Assembly (NCBI RefSeq): GCF_000835495.1
Contig: NW_015622542.1
Location: forward strand, 1,572,485 to 1,636,484
Direction of reading: 5' to 3'
Length of the DNA stretch: 64,000 nucleotides
Source of the DNA: Cladophialophora immunda
Lineage: Eukaryota; Ascomycota; Eurotiomycetes; Chaetothyriales; Herpotrichiellaceae
In this document: positions 1 to 10,658 of the stretch, in pieces
Layout: each line of letters starts with the position of its first letter
Numbering within the stretch: the first letter of the stretch is position 1
Made by a program: the position numbers and the translations under genes
Notes under the pieces: generated by a model
The model's input: only the letters and a program-made list of their open reading frames with translations
What the model was told of the DNA's origin: nothing
Databases searched by the model: none

Positions 1-722
1 CGCTGTTTGAACGGCTCAAGTTCAAGTGGACGCTGTACGCGGTGGGGAAGGCGGTGGAGGCGAACCCGGAGGTCGCGAGGCGGACGGTGCGGAGCGGAGC
101 GGAGGTCGCGAGCCACTGTTATCGGTGGGTGAATTATGAGGATATGCCCGCCGAGCAGGAGAAGGAGATGATCCGGAAGGGCCTCGAGAGCCTGAAGGCC
201 GTCACGGGCGAGTATCCCGTCGGCTGGTACTACGGGCGGCTGTCGAGCCGGAGCCGGGCGCTGGTCTGGGACGTCTACGACGAGATGGGCCTGCCGCTAC
301 TGTGGCAGAGTGATAGCTACGGCGATGACATCCCCTACTGGGTTGACGTGCCCGTGGAGCAGGCCATGGTGGCCGAGGGGAAGCGCAGCAAGGAAAACTG
401 TGTCGGCATGCTGATGGTGCCGTACTCGTACGACGTGAATGACTTCAAGTTCCACACGCCGACGGGCTTTGGTGGGCCGGGAGATTTCTTCACGTACTTG
501 AAGAATGCCTTTGACGTGCTGTATGAGGAGGGCCAGCAGGGGAAGCCGAAGATGATGACGGTCGGCCTGCATTGCAGAATCGTCGGCAAGCCCGGCCGGT
601 TTGCCGAGCTGAAGCGGTTCTGTGAGTACGTGGCCGCGAAACAGGACGTGTGGGTGTGTACCAGGGGGGAGATTGCACAGTGCTGGCGGGAAAACAGGCC
701 ATACGAGGTCGGAAAGCTGTAG
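1..722 (+). CDS. PuuE/allantoinase-type polysaccharide deacetylase, 5' partial
   Basis: The frame is open from base 3 to the TAG at 720-722, so the gene began before the window and about 239 C-terminal residues remain. I recognise the carbohydrate esterase 4 fold of the PuuE / SpCDA1 group. Segments such as EVASHCYRW, VGWYYGRLSSRS, PLLWQSDSYGDDIPYW and the late GLHCRIVGKPGR match the pattern in that group. Members hydrolyse allantoin or deacetylate chitin oligomers at a metal site; sequence alone does not decide which. The N-terminal metal-binding Asp/His motif lies outside the window. No intron is seen in the visible part. The product is probably cytosolic, since this class lacks an obvious secretion context, but the N-terminus cannot be checked. 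Confidence 0.8.
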   Translation, partial: LFERLKFKWTLYAVGKAVEANPEVARRTVRSGAEVASHCYRWVNYEDMPAEQEKEMIRKGLESLKAVTGEYPVGWYYGRLSSRSRALVWDVYDEMGLPLLWQSDSYGDDIPYWVDVPVEQAMVAEGKRSKENCVGMLMVPYSYDVNDFKFHTPTGFGGPGDFFTYLKNAFDVLYEEGQQGKPKMMTVGLHCRIVGKPGRFAELKRFCEYVAAKQDVWVCTRGEIAQCWRENRPYEVGKL

Positions 723-909
723 ATGGAGATTTTGCCATGTACGAAGACACTAAATATCTCGAATAGGCCCGATGACGATGTTGGCCGCGGACGGGAGAGC
801 TTGCCGTCTGTGACGACGAGCCGATGTCGCCGCCCTGGTCCTCGTCATCTGTTACTATAAACACAACATCCCCAACTGATGGCGTTGCCTTGTGGCCCTG
901 AGCTTGACC

Positions 910-1300
910 TCAATAAGGAATGTCCTGCTCCCACTCGAAAGGTATGCCCGTCACTTCGAAGCGCTTCTCATCCCGTGCTTTGACCAGTGCTATGTGATCA
1001 CCCCAGAGGAACATGACCGCATAGCATCTTGATTGAGTCCGCGGACCCTAATAGCCACTCCCGCCGGCGCGCGTGTGAACTTGTGAGCGGTAGCCTCGTA
1101 GTCGGCCCAGTCTCTGGTGCCATGAGTGATGATTGATGCCTTCACCACGGGGTCGTGGGTAATATAGAAAAGACGTACTCCACCCGTCGAGTTGGAACTT
1201 GTAGACGGAGCTTGACCCCCCAAAATTCTCCCAGAAGCTGGCCGGTCCCCCTGCAATCTCGACGCCTTTTGGTCGTCCCCAGAGCCAGCCAAATTCAGTT
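910..1300 (-). pseudogene. Decayed ADP-ribosylglycohydrolase-like C-terminal relic
   Basis: Three minus-strand pieces in different frames read like one protein: about 1297-1190 (WLWGRPKGVEIAGG, SFWENFGG), about 1195-1020 (ITHGTRDWADYEA, APAGVAIRVRGLNQ) and about 1026-910 (AVMFLWGDHIALVKARDE, then a stop at 910-912). The second and third pieces resemble, from memory, the C-terminal region of fungal ADP-ribosylglycohydrolase proteins (tHG..DW.DY, gvAvRv.Gl..YYA). No intron of workable length joins them, so I read small indels and decay. Further coding-looking scraps occur upstream to about 1780. It could instead be an unusual multi-exon gene that I failed to splice. Confidence 0.4.
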
Positions 1301-2232
1301 CCTCAGTGTCATTGGACGTGTGTGCCCATCCCGCTTCAGACGATCGAAGCCAAACGCCGCAGTCGAGAGGGTGTCTTCTGCACTGATTTGCGATGCCACA
1401 CCTGCAAATTGTCGTTTTGCTCTCCAGGCTTGCCGGAATCACCCACACGAAGGGGTTGACCCTTGCCTTCCTTCCAACTTGACGGGATCGCTGTCAACAG
1501 TGGCCAGGTTGGTCGTTTCTCGTCGTTAAGCCTTGACCCGCAGCCCGCAGCATCACAAGACCAGGAAATGGATCAGGGACGTTTGGCTGGGAAGAGGAAC
1601 GCACGGACATTGTTGTCCGGGGTAAATGCAACGGGCGCGCCATCATCTAAACAAGAGTGTCGACTCACACTCAAGACGTTCTGCTGGGGTGAAAGTCGGG
1701 CTTGGACACTTCGATCGCCTCATGTTCCGGGGTCGATCCCTCGATGAAGGTGCAGAGGCCGGTCTTGTCGTCAGCCGCCATTCTGGCCAAACTGGATTAT
1801 TATCGCATGTTCTGTGGCCTGGAACCCTGTACACTGCCGGGAAGTGAGAAACCGTACTGAGCTGTCGGTCGCAGGAAGAAGCTTTTCTCCCGCCAAGCCC
1901 AGTCCAATGTTTGCAACGTCGTGCGCATTGCGAGCGGTAGAAGCGGTCGTCGAGGAGGAGGGGGAGAGAGGGTCGTGGGTGAGTGAACGTGAGGGAAAGA
2001 TGACGGGGTGGTGTGGTGTTTAAAAGCGGCGCGAGGTGAGCTTCGGCGTCGATTGACCTCGAACCGCCATGACGCCGAGATTGATACACCGACTGAACTA
2101 GCCTCCCCACCCCTTCAAAGCCCAACGCTTCGACCGCTCCTAAATACGTCTTGGTTCAAGATGATATCTTTTTCTCTTCCGTTCCTATGATAGTCCTAAA
2201 TTTCCCTCTACACACAGTGTAGTCCCTCCAAA
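1301..2232. other. Intergenic, possible extension of the relic
   Basis: On the minus strand, short open stretches starting near 1782 and ending near 1570 look protein-like but carry stops and do not join convincingly. The rest is the upstream region of the acid phosphatase gene. I see no RNA gene or repeat. Confidence 0.4.
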
Positions 2233-4168
2233 ATGACGTCGATCCAATTCCGCCCACCGTACACGCAGGAAGAGCTCGACAGACTCTACCCCAAAGACCT
2301 AGAACTGCGACTGGTCCAGGTCCTCCTCCGCCATGGAGAACGCGCTCCCGTGTCAGCCAGATTTGGAAATGTGAGTCCCTCCATAAACAAACCGTACATT
2401 TTGCTCCAGTGTCGGTGTGTTGTTCGCAAGGCTGGTGGCATGTGCTGACCGCCGGGAGAAAAGGCAGGCTTGCCAGCATACTGGCCCTACTGTAGTGCGG
2501 CGCAACGACTGCGCTCCGTCGCCATGACCCCGCAAGATGTGGCACAGTGGAACTCTCTACAATGGCGGAGAAGACTCGAGAGGTTTGGCGAGGACGATGG
2601 GCCGGTCATCGCGGCTGGGCCCAAGGGAGAGGTTGACGGGGTCTGGTATGGACAATTGCCTACCGATTTCTCACTTGAGACGATCTCTGTACTCATTGGT
2701 TCTGTTGTCATGATACAGTCAACTCGGCGAGCTCACCGACCCAGGTCGCCAAACGACATACACCCTGGGGACGCGCCTGCGCACCCTGTATGTGGACCAA
2801 CTGCACTTCATGCCCTCCCTCATCGCCAACGCCGACCTGATCTACCTGCGCTCCACCCCTCTACCCCGCGCGTTGGAATCGGTGCAGCAGACGTTCTGGG
2901 GCATGTATCCCTTGACGTCGCGCACGGCCGCATTCCCAGCGCCGACGATCGTGACACGCACCCCCGCGGACGAAACCCTCTTTCCAAACGACGGCAACTG
3001 TCGAAGGTTTGCGCAGTTGAGCAGGGCCTTCGCCCAGCGCACGGCCGACAGATGGAACGACTCCGACGACATGAAGTACCTGACGAGACTGATCGGGAAA
3101 TGGATGCCCGAGAGCAGTGACAAGAAGATTGCGGTCGACTCGCACCCCCGTCTCTCGGGGATCATGGACACCATCAACTCGACCCTCGCGCACGGGCCCG
3201 AAACTCGTCTCCCCAAGGAATTCTACGACTCCCGCGCCCGCGAGATCATCGAGCGGATCGGCGTCGAGGAGTGGTTTTCGGGGTACAATGAGAACCGCGA
3301 GTATCGGATGTTAGGCATAGGGGGCCTGATAGGCGACGTCGTCGAGCGGATGACCTCCAAGATCGAGGGCGCGGGCCTCTCAATCAACGAGATCGGAGGG
3401 GAGAATGGACGGTTGGGGATGGGTCGAGGTGGGGAGACAGGGATCCGGTTTGCGTTGAGTGGGTGTCACGATACCACGCTGGCGGGCATCTTGACGAGCT
3501 TGGGGGCGTTTGGAGGGGAGAAATGGCCGCCTTACACGAGTCACATCGCATTCGAACTTTTTAAGGAGAAAGACCACGGAGACGCGGCCAAGGGACATCC
3601 TTCCGACGCAGACTTCCTTACGCCAACCACACCGGCGAGCACAGAACCCAAGAGCCAGCCACAGCAGGGCGATCAGGTGTCGAAACCGGGATTCTTCGCG
3701 TCCTTCCTGGGCCTTCGATCCCCGTCCTCATCGACTGACGCCAACTCAAGAGACCCCTCATCGAACACCTCGGCCACCTCGTCTTTGAGCCCTCTCTCCA
3801 CGCCCTCCCTGTCCCGCTCCTCCACCATATCCCCCTCCGTGCCTCCCAAGGACCTCATAGCGCGGACGCCTCACTCGGAACTCTCCGAGTCCCAGAAGCG
3901 CCGCCTGGATGGCTACTACGTGCGGATCCGGTACAACGACCGCGTGATGAAGATCCCCGCCTGCGCGCAGCCTGGGAACAACTACCGCGGCGACGCGTCC
4001 CTGTGCACATTCGAGGCCTTCAAGCGCGTCGCCGACGGCTACGTGCCCAAGAACTGGAAGGTCCAGTGCGGCCAGAACATCGAGGACGCCGCCAAGGGCA
4101 GCTTGGTGAGCGCGCCGGGGCTCGACCAGCCCGCCGAGTGGGCCGGGCAGATTGAGGAGGGCTCATGA
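2233..4168 (+). CDS. Histidine acid phosphatase family protein
   Basis: Exons 2233-2370, 2464-2645 and 2719-4168 give 589 residues. The catalytic RHGERAP motif is at residues 33-39 and the second active-site pair, in GCHDTTLAG, is at about H357-D358. Splicing rebuilds the family segments NAGLPAYWPYC and CQLGELTDPGRQT, which supports both introns. Branch 2 histidine phosphatases form a phosphohistidine intermediate and release phosphate from monoesters. This intracellular-looking version has no signal peptide and resembles the ACP6-like lysophosphatidate phosphatase group rather than secreted phytases. Between the HD motif and the C-terminus lies a Ser/Thr/Pro-rich insert of about 110 residues (around 390-500), followed by a conserved-looking tail (GYYVRIRYNDRVMKIPAC). 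The gene is convergent with the amidohydrolase-GS gene. Confidence 0.88.
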
Positions 4169-5317
4169 ACGTCGAATATCGCATCAACAACAGGCGGAGA
4201 AAATCCCGGAAGAGTAGTATGTGGGACGTTGGATATCGGATCTGCTCTTTTTCCGTCTGCTCTGCGCTGGTATCCTCGGACCTCTGGGATCCATTCACGG
4301 ATGCTCACGACTGCCTCGTCCGTGAGCATGAAACAAAGGAAGAAAAACACGTCGAAGTCGCTTGGCGAATGTCATACATACATAGAACAGCGCACGCAGC
4401 GCAGGGCGAGGAGTCCTACAGTAGCCCACGGCACGGCTTGCATAAACCTCTCTTGGACCAGGGCCCCCTTGCCAGGGCGCGGACAGGATAGATAATAGGC
4501 TCATGGCGGATCCTTAATCCACGCAGGCGCACCTGAAGGCAATATCACCGCGGGGGTAATTATATAGACCAATCTCATTAATCGGTCAACCGGGCTTGTC
4601 TCTGGTCTATGGACCTGGTACTCTCTATCCTTGTGTTCGTACTGCGATCCGAGGGACTCATCTCTACTCCTTACCTTGGCCTATACTGCCGTACGAGTAC
4701 TCTTGAGACCACGCCGATTGTTCAGACCCCCTTTCCCTCTTCCTCCTTCCAGAGCACCTACTGTACACGACATCGTTTCTTTCCACACCTCGCTGTCTTC
4801 CTGCGCTGCACCATCGCTGCGCTACGTAGATACAATACACGACGCATGCCAACAGAAAAAGAAAGTAAACAAGGCGAGCCGCTGGCCGAACTGCATTATT
4901 CCATAGCGATTAGCGATCTCTCTGTCTAACCATCTCCCTCGCATTTCCCCCTTGCTCCCAAATCGATAAGAGTTCCCACCTGGACCACGCCCGGGTATAC
5001 CTGCGCTCCTAGCTCCTTACTTCAGTAGACCCCACCAAGCCCAACCCTCGCCCCCCCCAAATCTAAGCAAGGGACCATCCATCTCCAATTCATTCAAGCC
5101 TCCCACGGGTGGCAGTGTCCATGGTTGGATTGTCTTTCTCAATCAAGACACTGCTACGTCTCCCGGTCACAGCGGGCGATTCATCCGCGACATCATCTCC
5201 TTGCTTGTTGTAACCACAACCTGGCGAGTGGGTATGCCTTGCTTTGGTATTGCAATCAACAACGATAGTATCAATGGCCTTCACGGCCAGGCTCGTCACA
5301 CACGCCGAGAACCCGCA
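4169..5317. other. Intergenic between convergent genes
   Basis: Pyrimidine-rich DNA that must hold two 3' untranslated regions. Short open frames occur (for example 4609-4929) but have biased, low-complexity composition and no recognisable motif. Nothing else is seen. Confidence 0.5.
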
Positions 5318-8272
5318 TCAGTACCGCGCCATCAGCCACACTCGTCTCTTCTCATCGCCAAAGCCCCTCAACTTGGCCATCAGACTCTCCGAGACGGCAA
5401 GATAATCGTCAACCACCGCATACCCAAGGGCACGTCGAAGGACTTTGTCACGGTCCAATGCTTTGAGACTTTTCTCCAAAGTGTTGGGCAGTTGTGTTGT
5501 AATGCCAAGTTTCTGCCTCTCCTCCTCGCCGATCCCAGTCGGGTCACCCGTGCAATCCTTGTGCTCGAGTTTGAGATCTTGGCGCAGACCATGGAGTCCT
5601 GACGCCAGCAGGGCTGCCATGGACAAGTAAGAGTTGCCCATGCCATCCACAGTCTTGAGTTCGAAATGTCCAGGTCCACATTTTCGTAGTGGGACCTCCT
5701 TGTTTTGTGTTCCCCAACACACGTACTCTCCGCCTGCCCAGATCCCGGCGTTGACGCGTTGATATGACTCTTCAAAGGGTAGCAAGAACGCTATCAATGC
5801 TGGTAGATGTTCCAGAACCCCGGCGAGGAAAGGTGCTTCATACTTTTCAACCGTGTCACCGGGTCCGTTGATGCTGAAGTGGGCATGATTGGCACTGCCC
5901 GGGCTGAATGCATAGGGACGCGGATAGCACGTTGCTTTCAGGCCGTGCTTCTTGGCGACATTGCGAATCACATCTTTGGCTTTGAACAAGACATCAACAG
6001 CCTTCACGGGTTCAAAAGCTGGCAAGGGAAACTCCCACTGTCCCGGTGCGGCCTCGGAATGGAATTGCGAAAGGTGAATGTCGAGGTCGCCCAGGTTCTC
6101 CACGATTTCTTCAATGATCGGTAACATGTCGATCTGTTGCCACGTCATGTTAGACCACGAATGAACCATGTGCAACGGCTCAAATTCCACAAAGTCGGAC
6201 TTGTTTTCATTCAGCACTGGCCTCATGAAAATGATCTCGAGTTCGAAGCCGACCAGCATGGAGATGTTGAATTCTGACTTAAGAGCGTCAGCTTGAGATT
6301 GCAGAAGCCAGCGAGGACAGCGGTCGTAGTGCTCAACGAGGGGAACTTGCTCCGAGTCCGCCATCCACCATGTCTGAACGGTGGCGGACGGAGATGAGAT
6401 ACCCTTGTTCAATGAGAGGGTCGACAGGTCTGGAATCATGAGAAATTGGCCAGTAGCCGAGCATCCGGTTGCAGGATAGTCGTCCTGCATCAGCCGTGTC
6501 AGAGCAGTCGTACAGCAGAGCGGTTTTCCGGTTGACAGCTGCTTTTTGAATTGTTGGACGGTCATCATACGATTACGAAGAGTGCCGGTATAGTCCAGAT
6601 ATTGAACCCACATATACTTGATGCCCGGATTTGTTTGCAAAAAGGCATCGAAAACCGTCACATTTTGCGCGAGGATGGCAGTGGAGTTTTGGCCGGACGG
6701 CGCACTCGCACTCCCGGAGCGGAGGGGCAGCGAAAGGCTCGTCGATGACGCCGCGTTCAAAGACGCACCCGGTCGTGCTACAGCAGCAGCAGCCGCTGAT
6801 GACGATGCACCTCCAGCAGGAGCAGCGACAGCCGTGCTTGCATATGACTTGAAAGATGGAGCTTTGGAACCACCATTCACAAGCGTACGCATACTGTCTA
6901 CAGCTTCTCTGCCACAAGCTCGGAGCAGCTCGGGGTATTTACGCTCTTCGTCAAGCTTGTAGAGTAAATTTGAGTTCCAGAACATAATATCGACAGCAAT
7001 GTCGATGGCCTGGGCAACGGTAACGTCACCCGCTGCAATATAGGAAGTAAGCAATCTCTCAAGCGCTTCTCTGAAGTGCTTGTTGGCGAGCCAGTATGTT
7101 TCGGGATAGAAGTGTCCATCTGTGCTCCACAGGATCTTAGAGCTTGGTGTCAACTCGAGGGCCTGTCGTAAAACAGACTCCTCGCCATCGCGAGAGAGCA
7201 TCGGAAATGCTTCTCCGATATCGAGCCAAGCGTTGGAATAGTTGGCTGCGAGGTAACCTGCTTCCCTCGTGTACGGATACGATGAATGGAGGATGACAAA
7301 GTCGACCTGGGGGAAAGCTTCGATCAAAGGCTGCATATACGCTGGATTTGCCTTGACCAAGTCGATATCTGTGTCGCCGAGACCGGTGTGAAACTGGAAG
7401 GGCAGGTTCTCACCATCCGTGTCTACAAGCTTTTCCAGCACGTCACAGACTGCGACAACCAGGAAGTCATTGACCTCCTTTTGCTGGATGCGGTACTTGT
7501 GATCGCGGACTGCCTTCTGCAGGAAGTCATGGAAAGATTGTAAGAGGGATGATTCGGTCAGGGACTGATGAGGGCGGAAGTTCTTCCTGCTCTCCAGGCC
7601 GATGTCCAGACCCGAACGATAGCAGATGACTGACTTGAAGCCCCGGACATCTGGATCGTTGGCCAGGGTGCGGATCTGGTTTCTGAAGACGGTGTTGAAG
7701 CGCACCAAGAAACTCTCGGTCTGGCTGATGTCCCAGTCAGCATCGAGGCCGACCCTCATAAAGCCCGCTGCGTGAGCGAGATGTTCAAGCAGCTCTGACG
7801 CAACCGCCTCGATCCTTACGATCCGTGACACAGTGGGAACGAACTGTCTATGCCACTTGAATGAATGGATGATCTCGGGCGACAGTCCATCATCCATCAT
7901 GATCGCATGTGTTCCTTCGAAGCATTTCTTGATCAGACCCGGGTAGTCTCTGCGCACCCACTCATACCGGGCAGCCTTGACATCCTGCAGTGTTTCCGGG
8001 CACTGGTAGAATTCTGCCAGGTGTTTGACGCCGCGCATGTGAGCAAGGCTCGTATGGACATGATCCGTCAGAGCATGTCCTTGTGCTTCTGAGGTGATAC
8101 ACTCAAAAGGATATTCCGCACTGCCATAGGCGTTTTCCTCGGTGAGCATATTATGGGCATGGTTGTCGATGGCGGGGAATGTCTGAATAATCTGTTGCAG
8201 GTCCTCGATGCCTGCAGTCTCGAGATCGCGTACTCGGTGGAGGGTAGGATAGAGCTCTGGCTGAGGGGCCAT
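5318..8272 (-). CDS. Amidohydrolase-glutamine synthetase fusion (FluG-like)
   Basis: A single uninterrupted frame of 984 residues. Residues 1-440 form an amidohydrolase-2 domain, with DNHAHN (36-41) as its first metal-binding motif and STDGHFYPE later. Residues about 475-525 are an Ala/Ser-rich linker. Residues about 530-984 form a glutamine synthetase-like catalytic domain (VQYLDYTGTLRNRMM; GFELEIIFMRP; SQFHSEAAPGQWEF; ANHAHFSINGPG). This architecture is that of Aspergillus FluG, a 865-residue protein needed for an extracellular conidiation signal, and of its many fungal paralogues, so I cannot say it is the developmental orthologue. Other fusion members have been linked to gamma-glutamylation-type chemistry. 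No secretion signal is visible, so it is probably cytosolic. Lack of introns over 2.9 kb is unusual for this window. Confidence 0.9.
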   Translation of the reverse strand: MAPQPELYPTLHRVRDLETAGIEDLQQIIQTFPAIDNHAHNMLTEENAYGSAEYPFECITSEAQGHALTDHVHTSLAHMRGVKHLAEFYQCPETLQDVKAARYEWVRRDYPGLIKKCFEGTHAIMMDDGLSPEIIHSFKWHRQFVPTVSRIVRIEAVASELLEHLAHAAGFMRVGLDADWDISQTESFLVRFNTVFRNQIRTLANDPDVRGFKSVICYRSGLDIGLESRKNFRPHQSLTESSLLQSFHDFLQKAVRDHKYRIQQKEVNDFLVVAVCDVLEKLVDTDGENLPFQFHTGLGDTDIDLVKANPAYMQPLIEAFPQVDFVILHSSYPYTREAGYLAANYSNAWLDIGEAFPMLSRDGEESVLRQALELTPSSKILWSTDGHFYPETYWLANKHFREALERLLTSYIAAGDVTVAQAIDIAVDIMFWNSNLLYKLDEERKYPELLRACGREAVDSMRTLVNGGSKAPSFKSYASTAVAAPAGGASSSAAAAAVARPGASLNAASSTSLSLPLRSGSASAPSGQNSTAILAQNVTVFDAFLQTNPGIKYMWVQYLDYTGTLRNRMMTVQQFKKQLSTGKPLCCTTALTRLMQDDYPATGCSATGQFLMIPDLSTLSLNKGISSPSATVQTWWMADSEQVPLVEHYDRCPRWLLQSQADALKSEFNISMLVGFELEIIFMRPVLNENKSDFVEFEPLHMVHSWSNMTWQQIDMLPIIEEIVENLGDLDIHLSQFHSEAAPGQWEFPLPAFEPVKAVDVLFKAKDVIRNVAKKHGLKATCYPRPYAFSPGSANHAHFSINGPGDTVEKYEAPFLAGVLEHLPALIAFLLPFEESYQRVNAGIWAGGEYVCWGTQNKEVPLRKCGPGHFELKTVDGMGNSYLSMAALLASGLHGLRQDLKLEHKDCTGDPTGIGEEERQKLGITTQLPNTLEKSLKALDRDKVLRRALGYAVVDDYLAVSESLMAKLRGFGDEKRRVWLMARY

Positions 8273-9308
8273 GGCTGATAAGGTGGTAGGTAAACAGATG
8301 GGGTTGGAAGCAGCGGCGGCGGCCGTTGGGCTCGAGATATGAGGAAGTCTGTACAGATCAGAACACTATCGACCTCGAAGAGGTATTTAACTGACCTAGA
8401 GAGAAACAGGTAGGCGTAGGAGGAACTGTTCGACTGATAGGAAACCTGCCACGAGTGCTCAACTCCGATAGAGCGAGCCTTGATAGACTTTCAATGGCAG
8501 CCGATATAGGTCCACGCGTGCCGCGTTTCGACTCTTTTGGAGCTCAATGAAGTCCTTCAATGCTCACGTCAGAGAGCACGAATGGGCGAGCTCGTGTGAT
8601 CAAATGAAGCAGAACGCCTGTGAGATAATGGTCAGCGACAAATGCGACTGAGGCAGAGTCGAGCCGCAATATATTATCTGAGAATTGCTTGACCGTTTGG
8701 GGATGCTTGGAGCCTCGACAGCGCGCCTCCTATTTTCCCCTTCGACCATGTCCATCACCCACCCCACCAACGAACCTACCGCCAGAGCCCCATCCTGAAC
8801 CCCAAGCTGGCGACTCGGAGCTTTGCCGGAAGAAGGCTGCGTCGCTCTCCTGCCTAAACGAGACAAGAAACCTTGCAGATCAACTGTCAAGCGCAATTGA
8901 GGAGTTGACGGGGCCGGCCTCTGGCTGTGTCTGGGGCTGCCTAAAGGGTCAGTGACTGGAGGCCCTGAATCCCGAAGCAGCTCAGCTCACCACTCAAGTC
9001 GCTGCGTCACAGGTGATGAACCCATCCTGAACGGTTCGGTCCGCAGATGGTGAGGGCGCTCTAGTTGCTTTCAGAGAGCAGAGGGTGTGTCAAGCAGCTT
9101 ATTTCGCCCTATTGGAAACCCGGTGATACTAATGTGGGCTTGCCAGACTGCAGTGGACTGGTGTCTCCTTCATGACGTCGCCTTGTGTCGGCAAATACGG
9201 CCTGTCAATGCACACCTGCATCGGCAGCGAATATCTCACGGAAGACTCGAGGCTACCTAGCCATATCAGCGCGAAAAGAGAAGCTATCGAGCGACCCATC
9301 CGGTGCCC
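8273..9308. other. Divergent promoter region
   Basis: Separates the amidohydrolase-GS gene (minus) from the nuclease gene (plus), so it must carry both promoters. Short frames on both strands show no motif. I see no repeat or RNA gene. Confidence 0.5.
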
Positions 9309-10478
9309 ATGTCCGCCGCTGCAAAGAGATCCCTCAGTAGCACCGGCAGGTCCATCAGTCCGCCTGCGTTGAGGAGGAAAGTTTCACACACAGCTGAGGA
9401 AGATGCACACGTGGCCAGCACATGGCCTGCACATCTAGGCCAGCTTCGAATTTTCAGTTGGAATGTCAATGGCGTCGGTCCACTGCTTCAGACGCCCCTG
9501 TCCTTCGGCCCTGGTTCCCTGTCCCCGCTGCGATCATTTTTGAAACGCCATCAGTGGCCTCAGCTGCTATGTCTACAAGAAGTCAAAGTGAGCTCCAAAG
9601 ACGTCGGAACCCAAAGACAGCTGCATCAGGCTGCCAATCACGGCCACGCTGCTGGAGAACCTACGTACACGGTACATTTCTCTCTTCCCAGAGACCAGTA
9701 CAATGCTACTGGATTCGGCGGCAAAGTCCATGGGGTTGCTTCTTTCCTCAGAGACGACTTCGCCTCGGGCGTTCGTGTCACCCGGCGGCCAGAATGGGAC
9801 CTCGAAGGTCGAGTTTTGATACATGAACACGAGGTCGGCCTGGTCATCGTCAACGGCTACTGGGTCAACGGAACTTCTATTCCCTATCGGGATCCTGTAA
9901 CGGGTCAGATCTCCGGTACCCGACATGACCACAAGTTGCGTTTTCATCAACACATGCTGGAAGAGGTCCTCCAACACGAGGCAGAGGGCCACCATGTCAT
10001 CTTGATTGGCGACATGAACGTCGCTAGATCCCGAATTGACGGCCACCCAAATCTACGAACGTCACCTCTGCAACATGTAAGGAACCGAGCTGACTTCAAT
10101 TCCAAGTTTTTCGACGAACCCAATGGCATGCGTGGAATCGATATCTTCAGGCACACTCACGGAAACACCAAGAAGTTCACGTATTACCCGCGTGGAAGTG
10201 CTTGGGGCGCGAGCTGTGATCGAGTGGACCTGATCATTATCAGCCACGCCTTGGTGGATGACCCGGGCGTTGTCACCGGGACTGACATTCTGGATTCTGC
10301 ATTAGAGCGTGGGCATAGCGACCACGTCCCGCTCTGGATCTCTCTTGATCTCGCGAAACTGGCTGCGAGGAATGCGCGACGCTCTGAATTGCTGGTCGCT
10401 TCGGGTTCTACATGGCTGGCCCCGCGCTCCGGCGAAACGATAATCCGGCCAGACTTCCCCTCCTCTTTCACGTGGTGA
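9309..10478 (+). CDS. Exonuclease III / AP-endonuclease-type nuclease
   Basis: Intronless, 389 residues from the ATG at 9309; an in-frame GTG two codons earlier is unlikely to start it. The endonuclease/exonuclease/phosphatase fold is clear, in order: SWNVNG near residue 50, LCLQEVK (metal-binding Glu), a central FGGKVHGVASF, IGDMNVA (catalytic Asp/Asn), CDRVDLIIIS and the C-terminal SDHVPL with the catalytic His. These enzymes cleave DNA at abasic sites or trim 3' ends. It differs from the standard fungal Apn2 in lacking the C-terminal PCNA-binding and zf-GRF parts, so it is a short ExoIII-like paralogue. A nuclear or mitochondrial role is inference. Confidence 0.85.
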   Translation: MSAAAKRSLSSTGRSISPPALRRKVSHTAEEDAHVASTWPAHLGQLRIFSWNVNGVGPLLQTPLSFGPGSLSPLRSFLKRHQWPQLLCLQEVKVSSKDVGTQRQLHQAANHGHAAGEPTYTVHFSLPRDQYNATGFGGKVHGVASFLRDDFASGVRVTRRPEWDLEGRVLIHEHEVGLVIVNGYWVNGTSIPYRDPVTGQISGTRHDHKLRFHQHMLEEVLQHEAEGHHVILIGDMNVARSRIDGHPNLRTSPLQHVRNRADFNSKFFDEPNGMRGIDIFRHTHGNTKKFTYYPRGSAWGASCDRVDLIIISHALVDDPGVVTGTDILDSALERGHSDHVPLWISLDLAKLAARNARRSELLVASGSTWLAPRSGETIIRPDFPSSFTW

Positions 10479-10658
10479 CGCTCAGCCCAAGCCATCAAGG
10501 AGGCTGGAGAACTTCGACCCTACTCCTCCACCACCTTCGATTCATTCATCATCTGATGTTCATTCGACCAAGAATCCCGCTCAAGCTGAATCTGGACCAT
10601 CTGGTACGACATCTGAGTCTCCCGCCTGGATGAACTCTCAAGCCTGCAGGCGGCGAAC

